This document shows, piece after piece, positions 14,201 to 25,175 of a stretch of 34,404 bases of DNA. The notes beneath the pieces were generated by a model. The model saw only the letters and a program-made list of their open reading frames with translations, did not search any database and was not told the origin of the DNA. The stretch is from an uncultured Collinsella sp. (GTDB lineage: Bacteria; Actinomycetota; Coriobacteriia; Coriobacteriales; Coriobacteriaceae): assembly GCA_902478935.1 (NCBI GenBank), contig CABSMV010000002.1, positions 1 to 34,404 on the forward strand, in the 5' to 3' direction. Each line of letters starts with the position of its first letter. Within the stretch, counting starts at the first letter, position 1. The position numbers and the translations under genes were made by a program.

Positions 14201-15973
14201 ATGCTGAAGAGGTTTCTTTCGTATTACGAGCCCCAGATGGGGCTTTTTGTTGCTGATACTGTTTGTGCTCTGGTGCTTGCCGCCATTGACCTGGCGTTTC
14301 CCATTATCCTGCGCAATTTGACCGGTGGGCTGTTTACTCAGGGTCAGGCTGCCATTATGCAGGCGCTCGGCATGATCGCGGTGGGCTTGGTGCTGATGTA
14401 TGCCGTCCGCTGCGCCTGCCGCTACTTTGTGAGCTATTGGGGTCACGTGATGGGTGCGCGCATGGAGTCCAAAATGCGCGAGGACCTGTTCGACCAGTAT
14501 GAGCGCTTTAGCTTTGCGTACTTCGACCGCAACAGTTCGGGCGACATGATGAGCCGCGTGGTCAACGATCTGTTCGATATCTGCGAGGCGGCGCATCACG
14601 TGCCCGAGTGGATCATCATCTGCGGCATCGAGATTATCGGCTCGTTTGTGATCCTCTTTACCATCGCCCCGGTGCTGGCACTTGCCATGGCTGTGGTGAC
14701 GGCGGCGTTTGCGGTCATCATGTTTTGGCAGAACATGCGTATGCGCGAGGTCTTTAGCGACAACCGCAAAAAGATCAGTGGCATCAATGCGCAGCTGCAG
14801 GATTCGCTGGCGGGCATGCGCGTAGTCAAGAGCTTTGCCAACGAGGAGACCGAGCGTGCCAAGTTCCGCGCCTCCAACAATCGCTATCTTTCGTCCAAGG
14901 AGAACATGTATCACGCCATGGGCGTCTATACCGCGACGTATGGCCTGCTCTCTGGTGTGCTCTATGTGATCGTGGTGCTGCTGGGCGGCTGGCTGGTCGC
15001 CCAGGGACAGCTGCAGGCGGTCGATATGGCGACCTTTGCACTCTATATTTCGCTGTTCTGCACGCCGCTCGAGACACTCGTCAATTCGGCCGAAACGTAT
15101 CAGAAGGCTATCGCCGGCTTTAAGCGTATGGACGAGGTGCTTTCGACCGCGCCGGATATCCAGGACAAGCCGGGCGCTACGGATCTGCAGGTGACTGCCG
15201 GCGCCGTGGAGTATCACGACGTGTGCTTTAACTACGAGGATGTTGAGCTGGGCGAGGGCGATGCCGACGAGCGTCCCGTTATCGACCATATGGACCTGTC
15301 CATCAAGCCCGGGCAGACCATCGCTTTGGTTGGCCCTTCGGGCGGTGGCAAGTCCACGACCTGTTCGCTGCTGCCGCGCTTTTATGACGTGGCTGCCGGA
15401 TCCATTAGCATCGACGGCCAGGACGTGCGTGATGTGACGCAGCAGAGCCTGCGTCGCGCCATCGGCCTGGTGCAGCAGGATGTCTACCTGTTTGACGGTA
15501 CGATTGGCGAGAACATCGCCTACGGCAAGCCGGGCGCTACGGCAGAAGAGATCGCCGAGGCCGCCCGTCGCGCCAACATCGATGCCTTTATCGAGTCGCT
15601 TCCGCAGGGCTACGACACCGTGGTGGGCGAGCGCGGCAGCCGTCTTTCGGGCGGACAGAAGCAGCGCGTTGCCATCGCGCGCGTGTTTCTCAAGAACCCC
15701 AAGATCCTGATTTTGGACGAGGCGACGAGTGCTTTGGATAACGAGAGCGAGGAGGCGGTGCAGGAGTCACTCGAAGAGCTGGCACGCGGCCGCACCACGA
15801 TTATCATCGCCCACCGTCTTTCGACCATTAAGCATGCCGATGAGATTGCGACCGTTGAGCATGGTCGCGTTGTGGAGCGTGGCACGCACGAGGAGCTTCT
15901 CGCCCGTGGCGGCACCTATGCCCGTTACTATCGAATGCAGTTCGAAGGTGCGCGTGCGCACGAGCTCGACTGA
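14201..15973 (+). CDS. ABC exporter with fused membrane and ATPase domains
   Basis: A 590-residue half-transporter. Six membrane helices fill about residues 1-310. The ATPase domain has Walker A GPSGGGKST at about 378-386, Q-loop in GLVQQDVYLFDG, signature LSGGQKQR near 482-489, Walker B ILILDEATSALD near 502-513 and H-loop AHRLS near 538. This is the lipid/multidrug exporter type; it would act as a homodimer or with a partner encoded elsewhere. An 8-residue acidic insert (ELGEGDADE) precedes the Walker A strand. GAGGA supports the start. Substrate cannot be told from sequence. Confidence 0.93.
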   Translation: MLKRFLSYYEPQMGLFVADTVCALVLAAIDLAFPIILRNLTGGLFTQGQAAIMQALGMIAVGLVLMYAVRCACRYFVSYWGHVMGARMESKMREDLFDQYERFSFAYFDRNSSGDMMSRVVNDLFDICEAAHHVPEWIIICGIEIIGSFVILFTIAPVLALAMAVVTAAFAVIMFWQNMRMREVFSDNRKKISGINAQLQDSLAGMRVVKSFANEETERAKFRASNNRYLSSKENMYHAMGVYTATYGLLSGVLYVIVVLLGGWLVAQGQLQAVDMATFALYISLFCTPLETLVNSAETYQKAIAGFKRMDEVLSTAPDIQDKPGATDLQVTAGAVEYHDVCFNYEDVELGEGDADERPVIDHMDLSIKPGQTIALVGPSGGGKSTTCSLLPRFYDVAAGSISIDGQDVRDVTQQSLRRAIGLVQQDVYLFDGTIGENIAYGKPGATAEEIAEAARRANIDAFIESLPQGYDTVVGERGSRLSGGQKQRVAIARVFLKNPKILILDEATSALDNESEEAVQESLEELARGRTTIIIAHRLSTIKHADEIATVEHGRVVERGTHEELLARGGTYARYYRMQFEGARAHELD

Positions 15974-15992
15974 TTGATATGACAGGAAGATC

Positions 15993-16958
15993 ATGGCTGA
16001 TAAGAACCCTTTGACTCCGGAAGAAGTGACGGAGTTATTCTCCGAAATCGATGCATCCGGCGTCTTGGATCCTACGCTTGCCAAAAAGCGTACCGAGCGC
16101 ATGCGCGAGAAAGAGGCCGCCGTCAAGCGCGGTGACAAAGCGGCGCTAGCGCAGCTGCGCAGCGAGGACCGCGCGAGCCAGGCAAAACATATCGACCCGC
16201 TGTCCGAGGACGATCCTTCGGGCTCGCAGGTGAGCCATACCATTACGAAGACCGCGATGGCCGTGGTCATCGGTATTTTGGTGCTGATCGTGGGCATGCA
16301 GATTGGCTACGGCGTGATGCGTCGTCTGAACACCGCCAACCTGTCCGAGAACGTTTCGGTCGATACCGTTTCGACCGCGCTGAAGGGCGGCCTTGAGTGG
16401 GGCAATGGCTTTACGCAGTTCCCGCTCGATTTTACCGTCGATGAAGCCGATGAACGCACGGGCACGGTCGAGGTGACGGTGTTGGACACATCGTCTGCCA
16501 ACGAGCTCGAGCTGCTGTCCAACGGGCAGATTCAGGCCGCGGCGCTTGCGACCAACGCGTTGCTCAACGATAAGATCGACCGCGTGGTGTATAACGTTCA
16601 CGCCTATATCGACGAGAATAGCAACATTCAGCACGATTCCTTCTTTGGCATGTTCCCCGCGCGCGGCCACCAGAGCGCCATTTTGACGTTCGTGTGGACC
16701 AAGAGCTCATCCAACGCCACGAGTATCGACTGGAAGATGCGCATCGTGAGTATGGATGACACCATCGCCGAGCGCATTCAGAAGCAGGTGAACTCGGTGT
16801 CGTCGTTGATTGAGGACCCGGTGGTGAGCCAGACCAAGATTGACGAGGAAAAGGCCGAACGTGACCTGGAGCATCTTCTGCATGGCCGCGAGATTTTCCG
16901 CGGCGGCAGGCCCGATCGCACACCGTCCAAACTGCTGGAGCAGGATAAGAAAAAGTAA
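15993..16958 (+). CDS. Single-pass membrane protein of unknown function
   Basis: A 321-residue protein. Residues 1-80 are charged and cytoplasmic-like (PLTPEEVTELFSEIDASG; many K, R, E). One membrane helix lies at about 86-106 (TAMAVVIGILVLIVGMQIGYG). The remaining ~210 residues, mixed alpha/beta in composition, would be outside the cell. A charged C-terminus (RDLEHLLHGREIFRGGRPDRT) follows. It starts 20 bp after the ABC exporter, so it is probably co-transcribed and may be functionally linked. I do not recognise a family. Confidence 0.8.
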   Translation: MADKNPLTPEEVTELFSEIDASGVLDPTLAKKRTERMREKEAAVKRGDKAALAQLRSEDRASQAKHIDPLSEDDPSGSQVSHTITKTAMAVVIGILVLIVGMQIGYGVMRRLNTANLSENVSVDTVSTALKGGLEWGNGFTQFPLDFTVDEADERTGTVEVTVLDTSSANELELLSNGQIQAAALATNALLNDKIDRVVYNVHAYIDENSNIQHDSFFGMFPARGHQSAILTFVWTKSSSNATSIDWKMRIVSMDDTIAERIQKQVNSVSSLIEDPVVSQTKIDEEKAERDLEHLLHGREIFRGGRPDRTPSKLLEQDKKK

Positions 16959-16964
16959 GACGTC

Positions 16965-17005
16965 ATCATCCCGCGTGAGCCACAAGCCCCGCGGGATGAT
17001 TTTTA
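16965..17005 (+). terminator. Terminator after the exporter operon
   Basis: ATCATCCCGC (16965-16974) pairs perfectly with GCGGGATGAT (16991-17000), followed by a T-run (TTTTTAAT, counting the last stem base). Confidence 0.9.
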
Positions 17006-17100
17006 ATCCTCGTCCTAGAAAAATCATTATGCATAGAAAGTCATAATTATCATTTCGTAAACATTTCGATGAAATTAACGCCATGAGGCATGCTTACGGT

Positions 17101-17106
17101 TACAAT
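17101..17106 (+). promoter_or_regulatory. Candidate -10 box of carAB
   Basis: TACAAT at 17101-17106 would start transcription near 17113, just before the PyrR-type hairpin. The -35 box is weak (TTAACG at 17075-17080 is 20 bp away). Confidence 0.45.
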
Positions 17107-17127
17107 ACCGCGAGGCCTAACTACACA

Positions 17128-17158
17128 CCTTTAAGCCGGTCCTGTGAGACCGGGAAGG
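17128..17158 (+). promoter_or_regulatory. PyrR-type RNA hairpin controlling carAB
   Basis: The upper stem CCGGTC (17136-17141) pairs with GACCGG (17148-17153) around hexaloop CTGTGA. The lower stem CCTT (17128-17131) pairs with AAGG (17155-17158), with an unpaired purine-containing bulge (17132-17135) on the 5' side. Stem, bulge and hexaloop match the PyrR binding-loop consensus of pyrimidine operons in Gram-positives, where PyrR binds when UMP is high. The AAGG strand is part of the carA ribosome-binding site AAGGAG, so PyrR binding would block translation directly, as described for mycobacteria. No terminator/antiterminator pair is seen. Confidence 0.85.
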
Positions 17159-17164
17159 AGAACT

Positions 17165-18604
17165 ATGGCGAACAACCATACCGCGGGCGCTGCCGCCCGC
17201 ACCTTCGCGCCCAGCGAGCTTTGCCAGCGTATGCTGGCCAAAACCAGCAAGGGCACCTGTGGTCCCTGCATCCTGTATCTTGAGGATGGGACCATTTTTT
17301 ATGGACGTGCATGCGGCGCCGAGGGCACCGCGACCGGCGAAGTCTGCTTCAACACCTCGCTCGAGGGCTACTTTGAGGTCATGACCGACCCGAGTTATGC
17401 CGGCCAAATCGTAACCATGACCTATCCGCAGATCGGCAATTACGGTATCGACGAGACCGACGTCCAGTCGGCCTTCCCCGGCGACGCCGTGCGCCCTGCG
17501 AGCGCTCCGGCTATGCGCGGCATGATCGTTCGCGACATGTGCGCCACGCCTTCTAACTGGCGCTCGGCCGTCAGCGTGCCGGAGTACCTGCGCGCTCACG
17601 GCATCGTCGCTATCGAGGGTGTCGACACCCGCGCCCTGGTGCGCCATCTGCGCGATAATGGTTCCAAGATGGGCATTATCTCGACCGAGATCTTCGACGT
17701 CGACGAGCTTGCCGAGCGTCTGGCCGCAGCGCCCACGCTGGTAGGCGAGAACCTGGTCAAGACCGTGAGCTGCCCTGAGCCCCACGCCTTTGCCGCCGTC
17801 GACCTGCCTGCCACGCATGACTTTGCACTTGCGGCTGCCGCTCCTGCCCGTCACAAGGTGGTCGCCTACGACTGCGGTGTGAAGCGCGGTATTCTGGAGG
17901 GGCTGGTCCGCGCCGGCTGCGACCTTACCGTCGTGCCGTGGGATACGCCCGCCCAGCAGGTGCTCGACATGAATCCCGACGGTGTCTTTTTGTCCAATGG
18001 CCCCGGCGACCCCGACGCCGTGGTGGAGACCTACGAGCAGGTGCAGCAGCTGATCGGCAAGGTGCCGGTCTTTGGTATTTGTCTTGGTCACCAGATGATC
18101 AGCCTGGCCTGCGGCGCCCAGATGGAAAAGCTTAAGTTCGGTCACCGCGGCGGCAACCAGCCGGTCATGAACCTGGTGAGCCGCCGCGTGGAGATCACCG
18201 CGCAAAACCACGGCTTTGGCCTGCTGTTCCCCAGTCTGGGCAAGCTTGTCCCCGAGCTTTCGGGCGGCGAGACCGAGCATGCGGCCGATGGAGATCTGCG
18301 CGCCTGGGTGCGCCGCGGAATCGCGCCGGTCGTGATGAACGAGCGCTTTGGTCGCATTCGCCTGACGCATGTGAACCTCAACGACGGCACCGCCGAGGGC
18401 ATCCAGCTGCTCGACGCCCCGTGCTTCTCGGTCCAGTACCACCCCGAGGCTTCGCCTGGCCCCACCGATGCCCACTATCTCTTTACCGCCTTTACGCGAC
18501 TCATGGACGGCGAGGAGAACTACCTGGACATCGATACCGCGAAGGACCGCCTTGCCGGCTGGAACTTTGCTGAGTCCGAGACCGCTGAGACCGAGGAGAA
18601 CTAA
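17165..18604 (+). CDS. carA: Carbamoyl phosphate synthase small subunit
   Basis: A 479-residue glutaminase subunit, longer than the usual ~360-390 residues. The N-terminal domain has LYLEDGTIFYGRACGAEG, FNTSLEGYFEVMTDPSYAGQ and GVDTRALVRHLRD. The class I amidotransferase domain has nucleophile Cys near residue 306 (FGICLGHQ) and the His/Glu pair in YHPEASPGP near 425. It supplies ammonia from glutamine to CarB. Extra length lies in an N-terminal ~25 residues, inserts and an acidic tail (ESETAETEEN). AAGGAG supports ATG 17165. carB begins 1 nt after its stop. Confidence 0.97.
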   Translation: MANNHTAGAAARTFAPSELCQRMLAKTSKGTCGPCILYLEDGTIFYGRACGAEGTATGEVCFNTSLEGYFEVMTDPSYAGQIVTMTYPQIGNYGIDETDVQSAFPGDAVRPASAPAMRGMIVRDMCATPSNWRSAVSVPEYLRAHGIVAIEGVDTRALVRHLRDNGSKMGIISTEIFDVDELAERLAAAPTLVGENLVKTVSCPEPHAFAAVDLPATHDFALAAAAPARHKVVAYDCGVKRGILEGLVRAGCDLTVVPWDTPAQQVLDMNPDGVFLSNGPGDPDAVVETYEQVQQLIGKVPVFGICLGHQMISLACGAQMEKLKFGHRGGNQPVMNLVSRRVEITAQNHGFGLLFPSLGKLVPELSGGETEHAADGDLRAWVRRGIAPVVMNERFGRIRLTHVNLNDGTAEGIQLLDAPCFSVQYHPEASPGPTDAHYLFTAFTRLMDGEENYLDIDTAKDRLAGWNFAESETAETEEN

Positions 18605-18605
18605 C

Positions 18606-21920
<3,315 letters not shown>

Positions 21921-21935
21921 TTGACCTGGCCGGCC

Positions 21936-22017
21936 GGGGCGGGAGGGGCCGAGTTTCCCCCTTTCGCTCCGGCTGCAAGCAGAGTCGCTCAGGAGGAAAC
22001 TCGGCCCCTCTTGCCCC
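21936..22017 (+). repeat. Structured element B downstream of carB
   Basis: A 23-bp stem (21936-21958 with 21995-22017) has no mismatch on the plus strand, counting two G-U pairs (21941-22012 and 21942-22011). The 36-nt loop contains CTTTCGCTCCGGCTGC and GCAGAGTCGCTCAG. The loop and upper stem match element C at 27397-27484 read on its minus strand. It starts 15 bp after the carB stop and lacks a T-run, so it is an unusual terminator at best. It may be a 3'-UTR structure, a small RNA or a DNA repeat. Confidence 0.75.
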
Positions 22018-22097
22018 GACGCACTGTGTCTAGACGGATTGCACCTCCTGTTTTTAGAGATAAATACCATTTAGCGGTGATATTCAACCGTTCAAGA

Positions 22098-22142
22098 TAT
22101 TATGTAATGGCATATTACGTCATATGACGTAATATGCCATTA
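22098..22142 (+). promoter_or_regulatory. 38-nt perfect palindrome and -10 box before the PTS operon
   Basis: Bases 22105-22142 are a perfect palindrome with no spacer; each half is TAATGGCATATTACGTCAT. TATTAT at 22098-22103 is a plausible -10 box, so the palindrome would span the transcription start, a classic repressor position. It ends 45 bp before the IIB start codon. A related word, ATATTATGTAAT, lies directly upstream. No copy was found at the divergent GntR/hydrolase promoter. The -35 box is poor. Confidence 0.6.
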
Positions 22143-22187
22143 GCAGTCAAGGATGACTGTCTGTGTTCAAGTCGAGAAAGGGGCAAA

Positions 22188-22664
22188 ATGATTAAACTGT
22201 GTCGCGTCGATAGCCGGTTAGTGCATGGGCAGACCGTGTTCTCTTGGTATCCAACGCTTGAAGCAAACGCTATTCTTGTGGTTTCAGATGAGTACGCCGC
22301 AAGCAAAGAGCGAATTCAAGCGCTGCGAATTGCAAAACCCGCTGATGCCAAATTGGTTGTCAAAAGTGTAGAAGATTCCATCGTGGCCCTTAACGGAAGC
22401 GCGGTGGATAAATACGAGCTAATTGTTGTTGCGGGAAATGTACATGACGCCTGTGAAGTTGCGCGTGCGTGTCCAAAAATAACGTCTGTGAATTTAGGCG
22501 GCGCTCGACCGTTGGGGGATAGCGTAAAGGAGCTTGGCCCTGCTGTGCGCCTTTCCCAATCCGATATTAATGAAATTAAGAAAGCCATGGCTGATGGAAT
22601 CGAATTCGAGGTAAGGCAGGTTGCTAGCGAGAAAAAACGCATCGTAACAAGTTTTGATTTGTAG
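22188..22664 (+). CDS. PTS mannose-family IIB component
   Basis: A 158-residue phosphocarrier. It opens IKLCRVDSRLVHGQTVFSWYP; the RL(V/I)HGQ stretch holds the histidine that is phosphorylated in mannose/fructose/sorbose IIB proteins. TSVNLGGARP and LSQSDINEIKKAMADGI later match the family. It passes phosphate from IIA to sugar entering through IIC/IID. ATG 22188 follows AAAGGGG. Codon use is more AT-rich than in carB next door. It is first in IIB-IIC-IID; no IIA gene or fused IIA domain is present. Confidence 0.93.
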   Translation: MIKLCRVDSRLVHGQTVFSWYPTLEANAILVVSDEYAASKERIQALRIAKPADAKLVVKSVEDSIVALNGSAVDKYELIVVAGNVHDACEVARACPKITSVNLGGARPLGDSVKELGPAVRLSQSDINEIKKAMADGIEFEVRQVASEKKRIVTSFDL

Positions 22665-22678
22665 GAAGAGGGAGAAAT

Positions 22679-23455
22679 ATGCTGCTTCAAGCTTTTCTGG
22701 TTGGTCTTGCCGCTGCGATAGGTCAATCGGATTATTTACTCGGTACTGCGATGGTCGAGCGGCCGATTGTCCTCGGAGCGATTGTCGGTATTTTTTTGGG
22801 TGATATTCCGACTGGCGTTATTGTTGGTTTCCAGCTCGAACTCGCGTTCATGGGGGTCTGGCAGGTTGGTGCTGCCGTGCCGCCCAACGTAATTGTTGGT
22901 TCAGTTTTGGGAACAGCCTTTGCGATTACTATGGGTGCGGGTCCCGAGACCGCTCTGACTATTGCTATGCCCACTGCGGTGCTTGCCGGCATGTTTGACA
23001 GCCTTATGTATCGCGTTGTTACGCCTCCTATGGCTGTCTGGGCTGATCGTGGCGCCGAAAAAGACGACCCCAAAACGATTGCAGCCGCTATGTGGACCAA
23101 TGGAATTCTCTACATCATTGCGCTTGGCTTGATTTGCGGCGTGGCTTTTTACGTTGGAAATGATGCTGTTCAGGCACTGATTGACGCCATTCCTGATTGG
23201 CTTACGAATGGGCTTACGATCGCAACGGGTATTCTGCCCGCGCTTGGATTTGCGCAGCTTATGTCAATCCTGTCCACCAAGGAGCTGAGCTTCCTATTCT
23301 TTGGAGGCTTCTTGCTGAGTGCCTATCTAAACATTCCGACGATCGGTATCGTGGCGTTTTCGCTGATCCTGATTGGGATTCTCAATATGGCTCACATTTT
23401 TATGCCTGCCAGTGCGGCGGTCGCTAAGGAGGTTGACGATGACAACGAATTCTAA
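22679..23455 (+). CDS. PTS mannose-family IIC permease
   Basis: A 258-residue polytopic membrane protein. Typical IIC (EII-Sor) features are QSDYLLGTAMVERPIVLGAIVGIFLGD near the start, GFQLELAFMGVWQVGAAVPPN near 50-70 and LPALGFAQLMSILSTKELSFLFFGGFLLSAY near the end. It forms the sugar channel with IID. It starts 14 bp after IIB, and its last 17 nt overlap the IID start, as is usual in these operons. Confidence 0.93.
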   Translation: MLLQAFLVGLAAAIGQSDYLLGTAMVERPIVLGAIVGIFLGDIPTGVIVGFQLELAFMGVWQVGAAVPPNVIVGSVLGTAFAITMGAGPETALTIAMPTAVLAGMFDSLMYRVVTPPMAVWADRGAEKDDPKTIAAAMWTNGILYIIALGLICGVAFYVGNDAVQALIDAIPDWLTNGLTIATGILPALGFAQLMSILSTKELSFLFFGGFLLSAYLNIPTIGIVAFSLILIGILNMAHIFMPASAAVAKEVDDDNEF

Positions 23456-24299
23456 TGATGTTCTTGAGCTCTCGCCGGAGTCAAATAAATCGACCGATAA
23501 GAGAATAACCAAGAAAGACTTAAAGGCGTTATTTTGGCGTAGCTTTCCACTCAACATCATGTGGAGCTTTGACCGACAAATGAACGTTGGTTTCTGCTAC
23601 GACATGATTCCGGTAATCAAGCGGTTATACGATAAGCCTGAAGACCGGATCGAGGCATATAAGCGTCATCTTGAGTTCTACAATATTCAAGTTACGTTTA
23701 ATCCTCTGGTCGCCGGCATTGTGGCCTCCATGGAGGAGGAGAACGCCAACAATCAGGACTTTGACACCGCCTCAATTAACGCCATGAAAGCATCGCTTAT
23801 GGCTCCGCTTTCCGGTATTGGAGATTCACTGATTGCCAGTACGCTTCGCATGATTGCGACGGGCGTTGTGACAGGACTTTGCCTTTCGGGCAGTCTGCTC
23901 GGCCCAATCCTGTTCCTGCTTCTTTATAATGTCCCAACGATCCTGATCCGCTGGTTTGGGCTTCAGTATGGTTATTCGCTTGGCAGTGGCATGATTTCGA
24001 AGCTGAACGATTCTGATGTAATGCACAAAGTTACGTCCGGCCTGGCGATTGTGGGACTAATGGTAGTTGGTGGAATGGTGGCGACCACCGTTGCAGTTAC
24101 CACTCCGCTCGCTCTTAACTTCGGCGACACCGCGTTTAAGTTGCAGGAAACGCTCGATGGGATATTCCCGGCTCTTTTGCCGCTCTGCGCGTTCGGGATC
24201 ATGTGTCTTTGCAATAAGAAACAGGTCAAAATTATTTGGCAGATTGTGGGCATTCTCGCTGCGGGTATTGTGCTCGGCGTCCTGGGGATTTTGGGCTAG
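23439..24299 (+). CDS. PTS mannose-family IID component
   Basis: A 286-residue membrane protein. Signatures include LFWRSFPLNIMWSFDRQMNVGFCYDMIPVIKRLY, FYNIQVTFNPLVAGIVASMEEE, and SLMAPLSGIGDSLIASTLRMI, followed by C-terminal hydrophobic helices. It partners IIC in transport. The start at 23439 has AAGGAGG upstream, inside the IIC gene. Its TAG stop lies in the same CTAG that forms the stop of the convergent regulator gene. Confidence 0.93.
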   Translation: MTTNSNDVLELSPESNKSTDKRITKKDLKALFWRSFPLNIMWSFDRQMNVGFCYDMIPVIKRLYDKPEDRIEAYKRHLEFYNIQVTFNPLVAGIVASMEEENANNQDFDTASINAMKASLMAPLSGIGDSLIASTLRMIATGVVTGLCLSGSLLGPILFLLLYNVPTILIRWFGLQYGYSLGSGMISKLNDSDVMHKVTSGLAIVGLMVVGGMVATTVAVTTPLALNFGDTAFKLQETLDGIFPALLPLCAFGIMCLCNKKQVKIIWQIVGILAAGIVLGVLGILG

Positions 24300-25051
24300 A
24301 GAAGGCGTCCATCTTTTGAGATGCTGAACTCGAAGGACGATGCGTCTGCTCGCCAAACGGTTTTTGAATAGTGGAGCGGCATTTCATCGCAGGCATATGT
24401 GACGTGCTCGACAACGCTCACGGGGGCTCCAACGATATAACCGAGAAGGTTTGCTTCTTGGAGCCCCGCTATTCCTGCGGTGATTTTGAGCTTCTCAATA
24501 CCGGTTGCGATGCTGTAATGGTTGGCGATCAGGTCGAAAAGACTGGCATTGTCTGTGAGAAGCTCCAGTAGTCCGGGCAGAGTGCCCTGCGTTGCATAAA
24601 CGGTGTCGATGCCGCAGGGGGCATTTTCGATATAAACCAAGCGCGCAACTCGTTGCACTACGGTTCCGTTGTCAATTTTGAGCTCCCGTGCAATGTGGGC
24701 ATCAGCCTTGATCAAGCCTGTTTCCAAGATGGACTTGGTTGTTTTATCGCCGTATTGGGGGTCGGAGCTCAAATTGAAAATGGTGCTTGTTCCTCGTTTC
24801 AGGGTGAGCTTCGATGGGTTTACGAATGTTCCCTTGCCTCGCAGGCGGTAGAGCAAGTTTTGGTCAATGAGATTCTGTACGGCGCGTCTTACGGTGATCC
24901 TGCTTACTTTGTATTGCTTGCAAAGCTCGGTTTCGGTGGGAATCTGACTGCCGCCGGGGAGTTCGCCAGAAACTATTTTCTTGAGGATATCGTTTTCAAC
25001 GGTCTGATAGAGAAGCTCTGGCTGAGTGAGCTCGTCTTTTGCTGCAGGCAT
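24296..25051 (-). CDS. GntR/HutC-family transcriptional regulator
   Basis: A 251-residue regulator. The N-terminal winged helix-turn-helix, about residues 12-78, reads LLYQTVENDILKKIVSGELPGGSQIPTETELCKQYKVSRITVRRAVQNLIDQNLL with RLRGKGTFV at its wing (only parts quoted are diagnostic). Residues about 90-245 match a UTRA ligand-binding domain, which in this family binds sugars or other small effectors. AAGGGG 6 nt upstream decides ATG 25051 over an upstream in-frame start. It lies convergent to the PTS genes and divergent from the hydrolase, so it probably controls one or both. Confidence 0.9.
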   Translation of the reverse strand: MPAAKDELTQPELLYQTVENDILKKIVSGELPGGSQIPTETELCKQYKVSRITVRRAVQNLIDQNLLYRLRGKGTFVNPSKLTLKRGTSTIFNLSSDPQYGDKTTKSILETGLIKADAHIARELKIDNGTVVQRVARLVYIENAPCGIDTVYATQGTLPGLLELLTDNASLFDLIANHYSIATGIEKLKITAGIAGLQEANLLGYIVGAPVSVVEHVTYACDEMPLHYSKTVWRADASSFEFSISKDGRLL

Positions 25052-25175
25052 GGTGGACCCCTTGGTCTTCAGTTTCTTTAGTACATAGATATACGACAAC
25101 TGAGGACATCATAAGCCGTTATCTCAAAAGTTATGGAAATATCGATTTGGCGTTATCGCCGAGAGGGGATTTAAG
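25052..25175. promoter_or_regulatory. Divergent intergenic control region
   Basis: This 124-bp gap must hold promoters for the GntR regulator (minus) and the hydrolase (plus). GTACATAGATATAC (25081-25094) is an imperfect 14-nt palindrome and a possible operator. AT-rich words occur, but I cannot assign -35/-10 pairs with confidence. Confidence 0.35.

Noticed and set aside
21936..22017. Element B as an ordinary carAB terminator
   Set aside because: The loop is 36 nt and no T-run follows. Its homology with element C, which lies after an existing terminator, argues against simple termination, though weak termination cannot be excluded.
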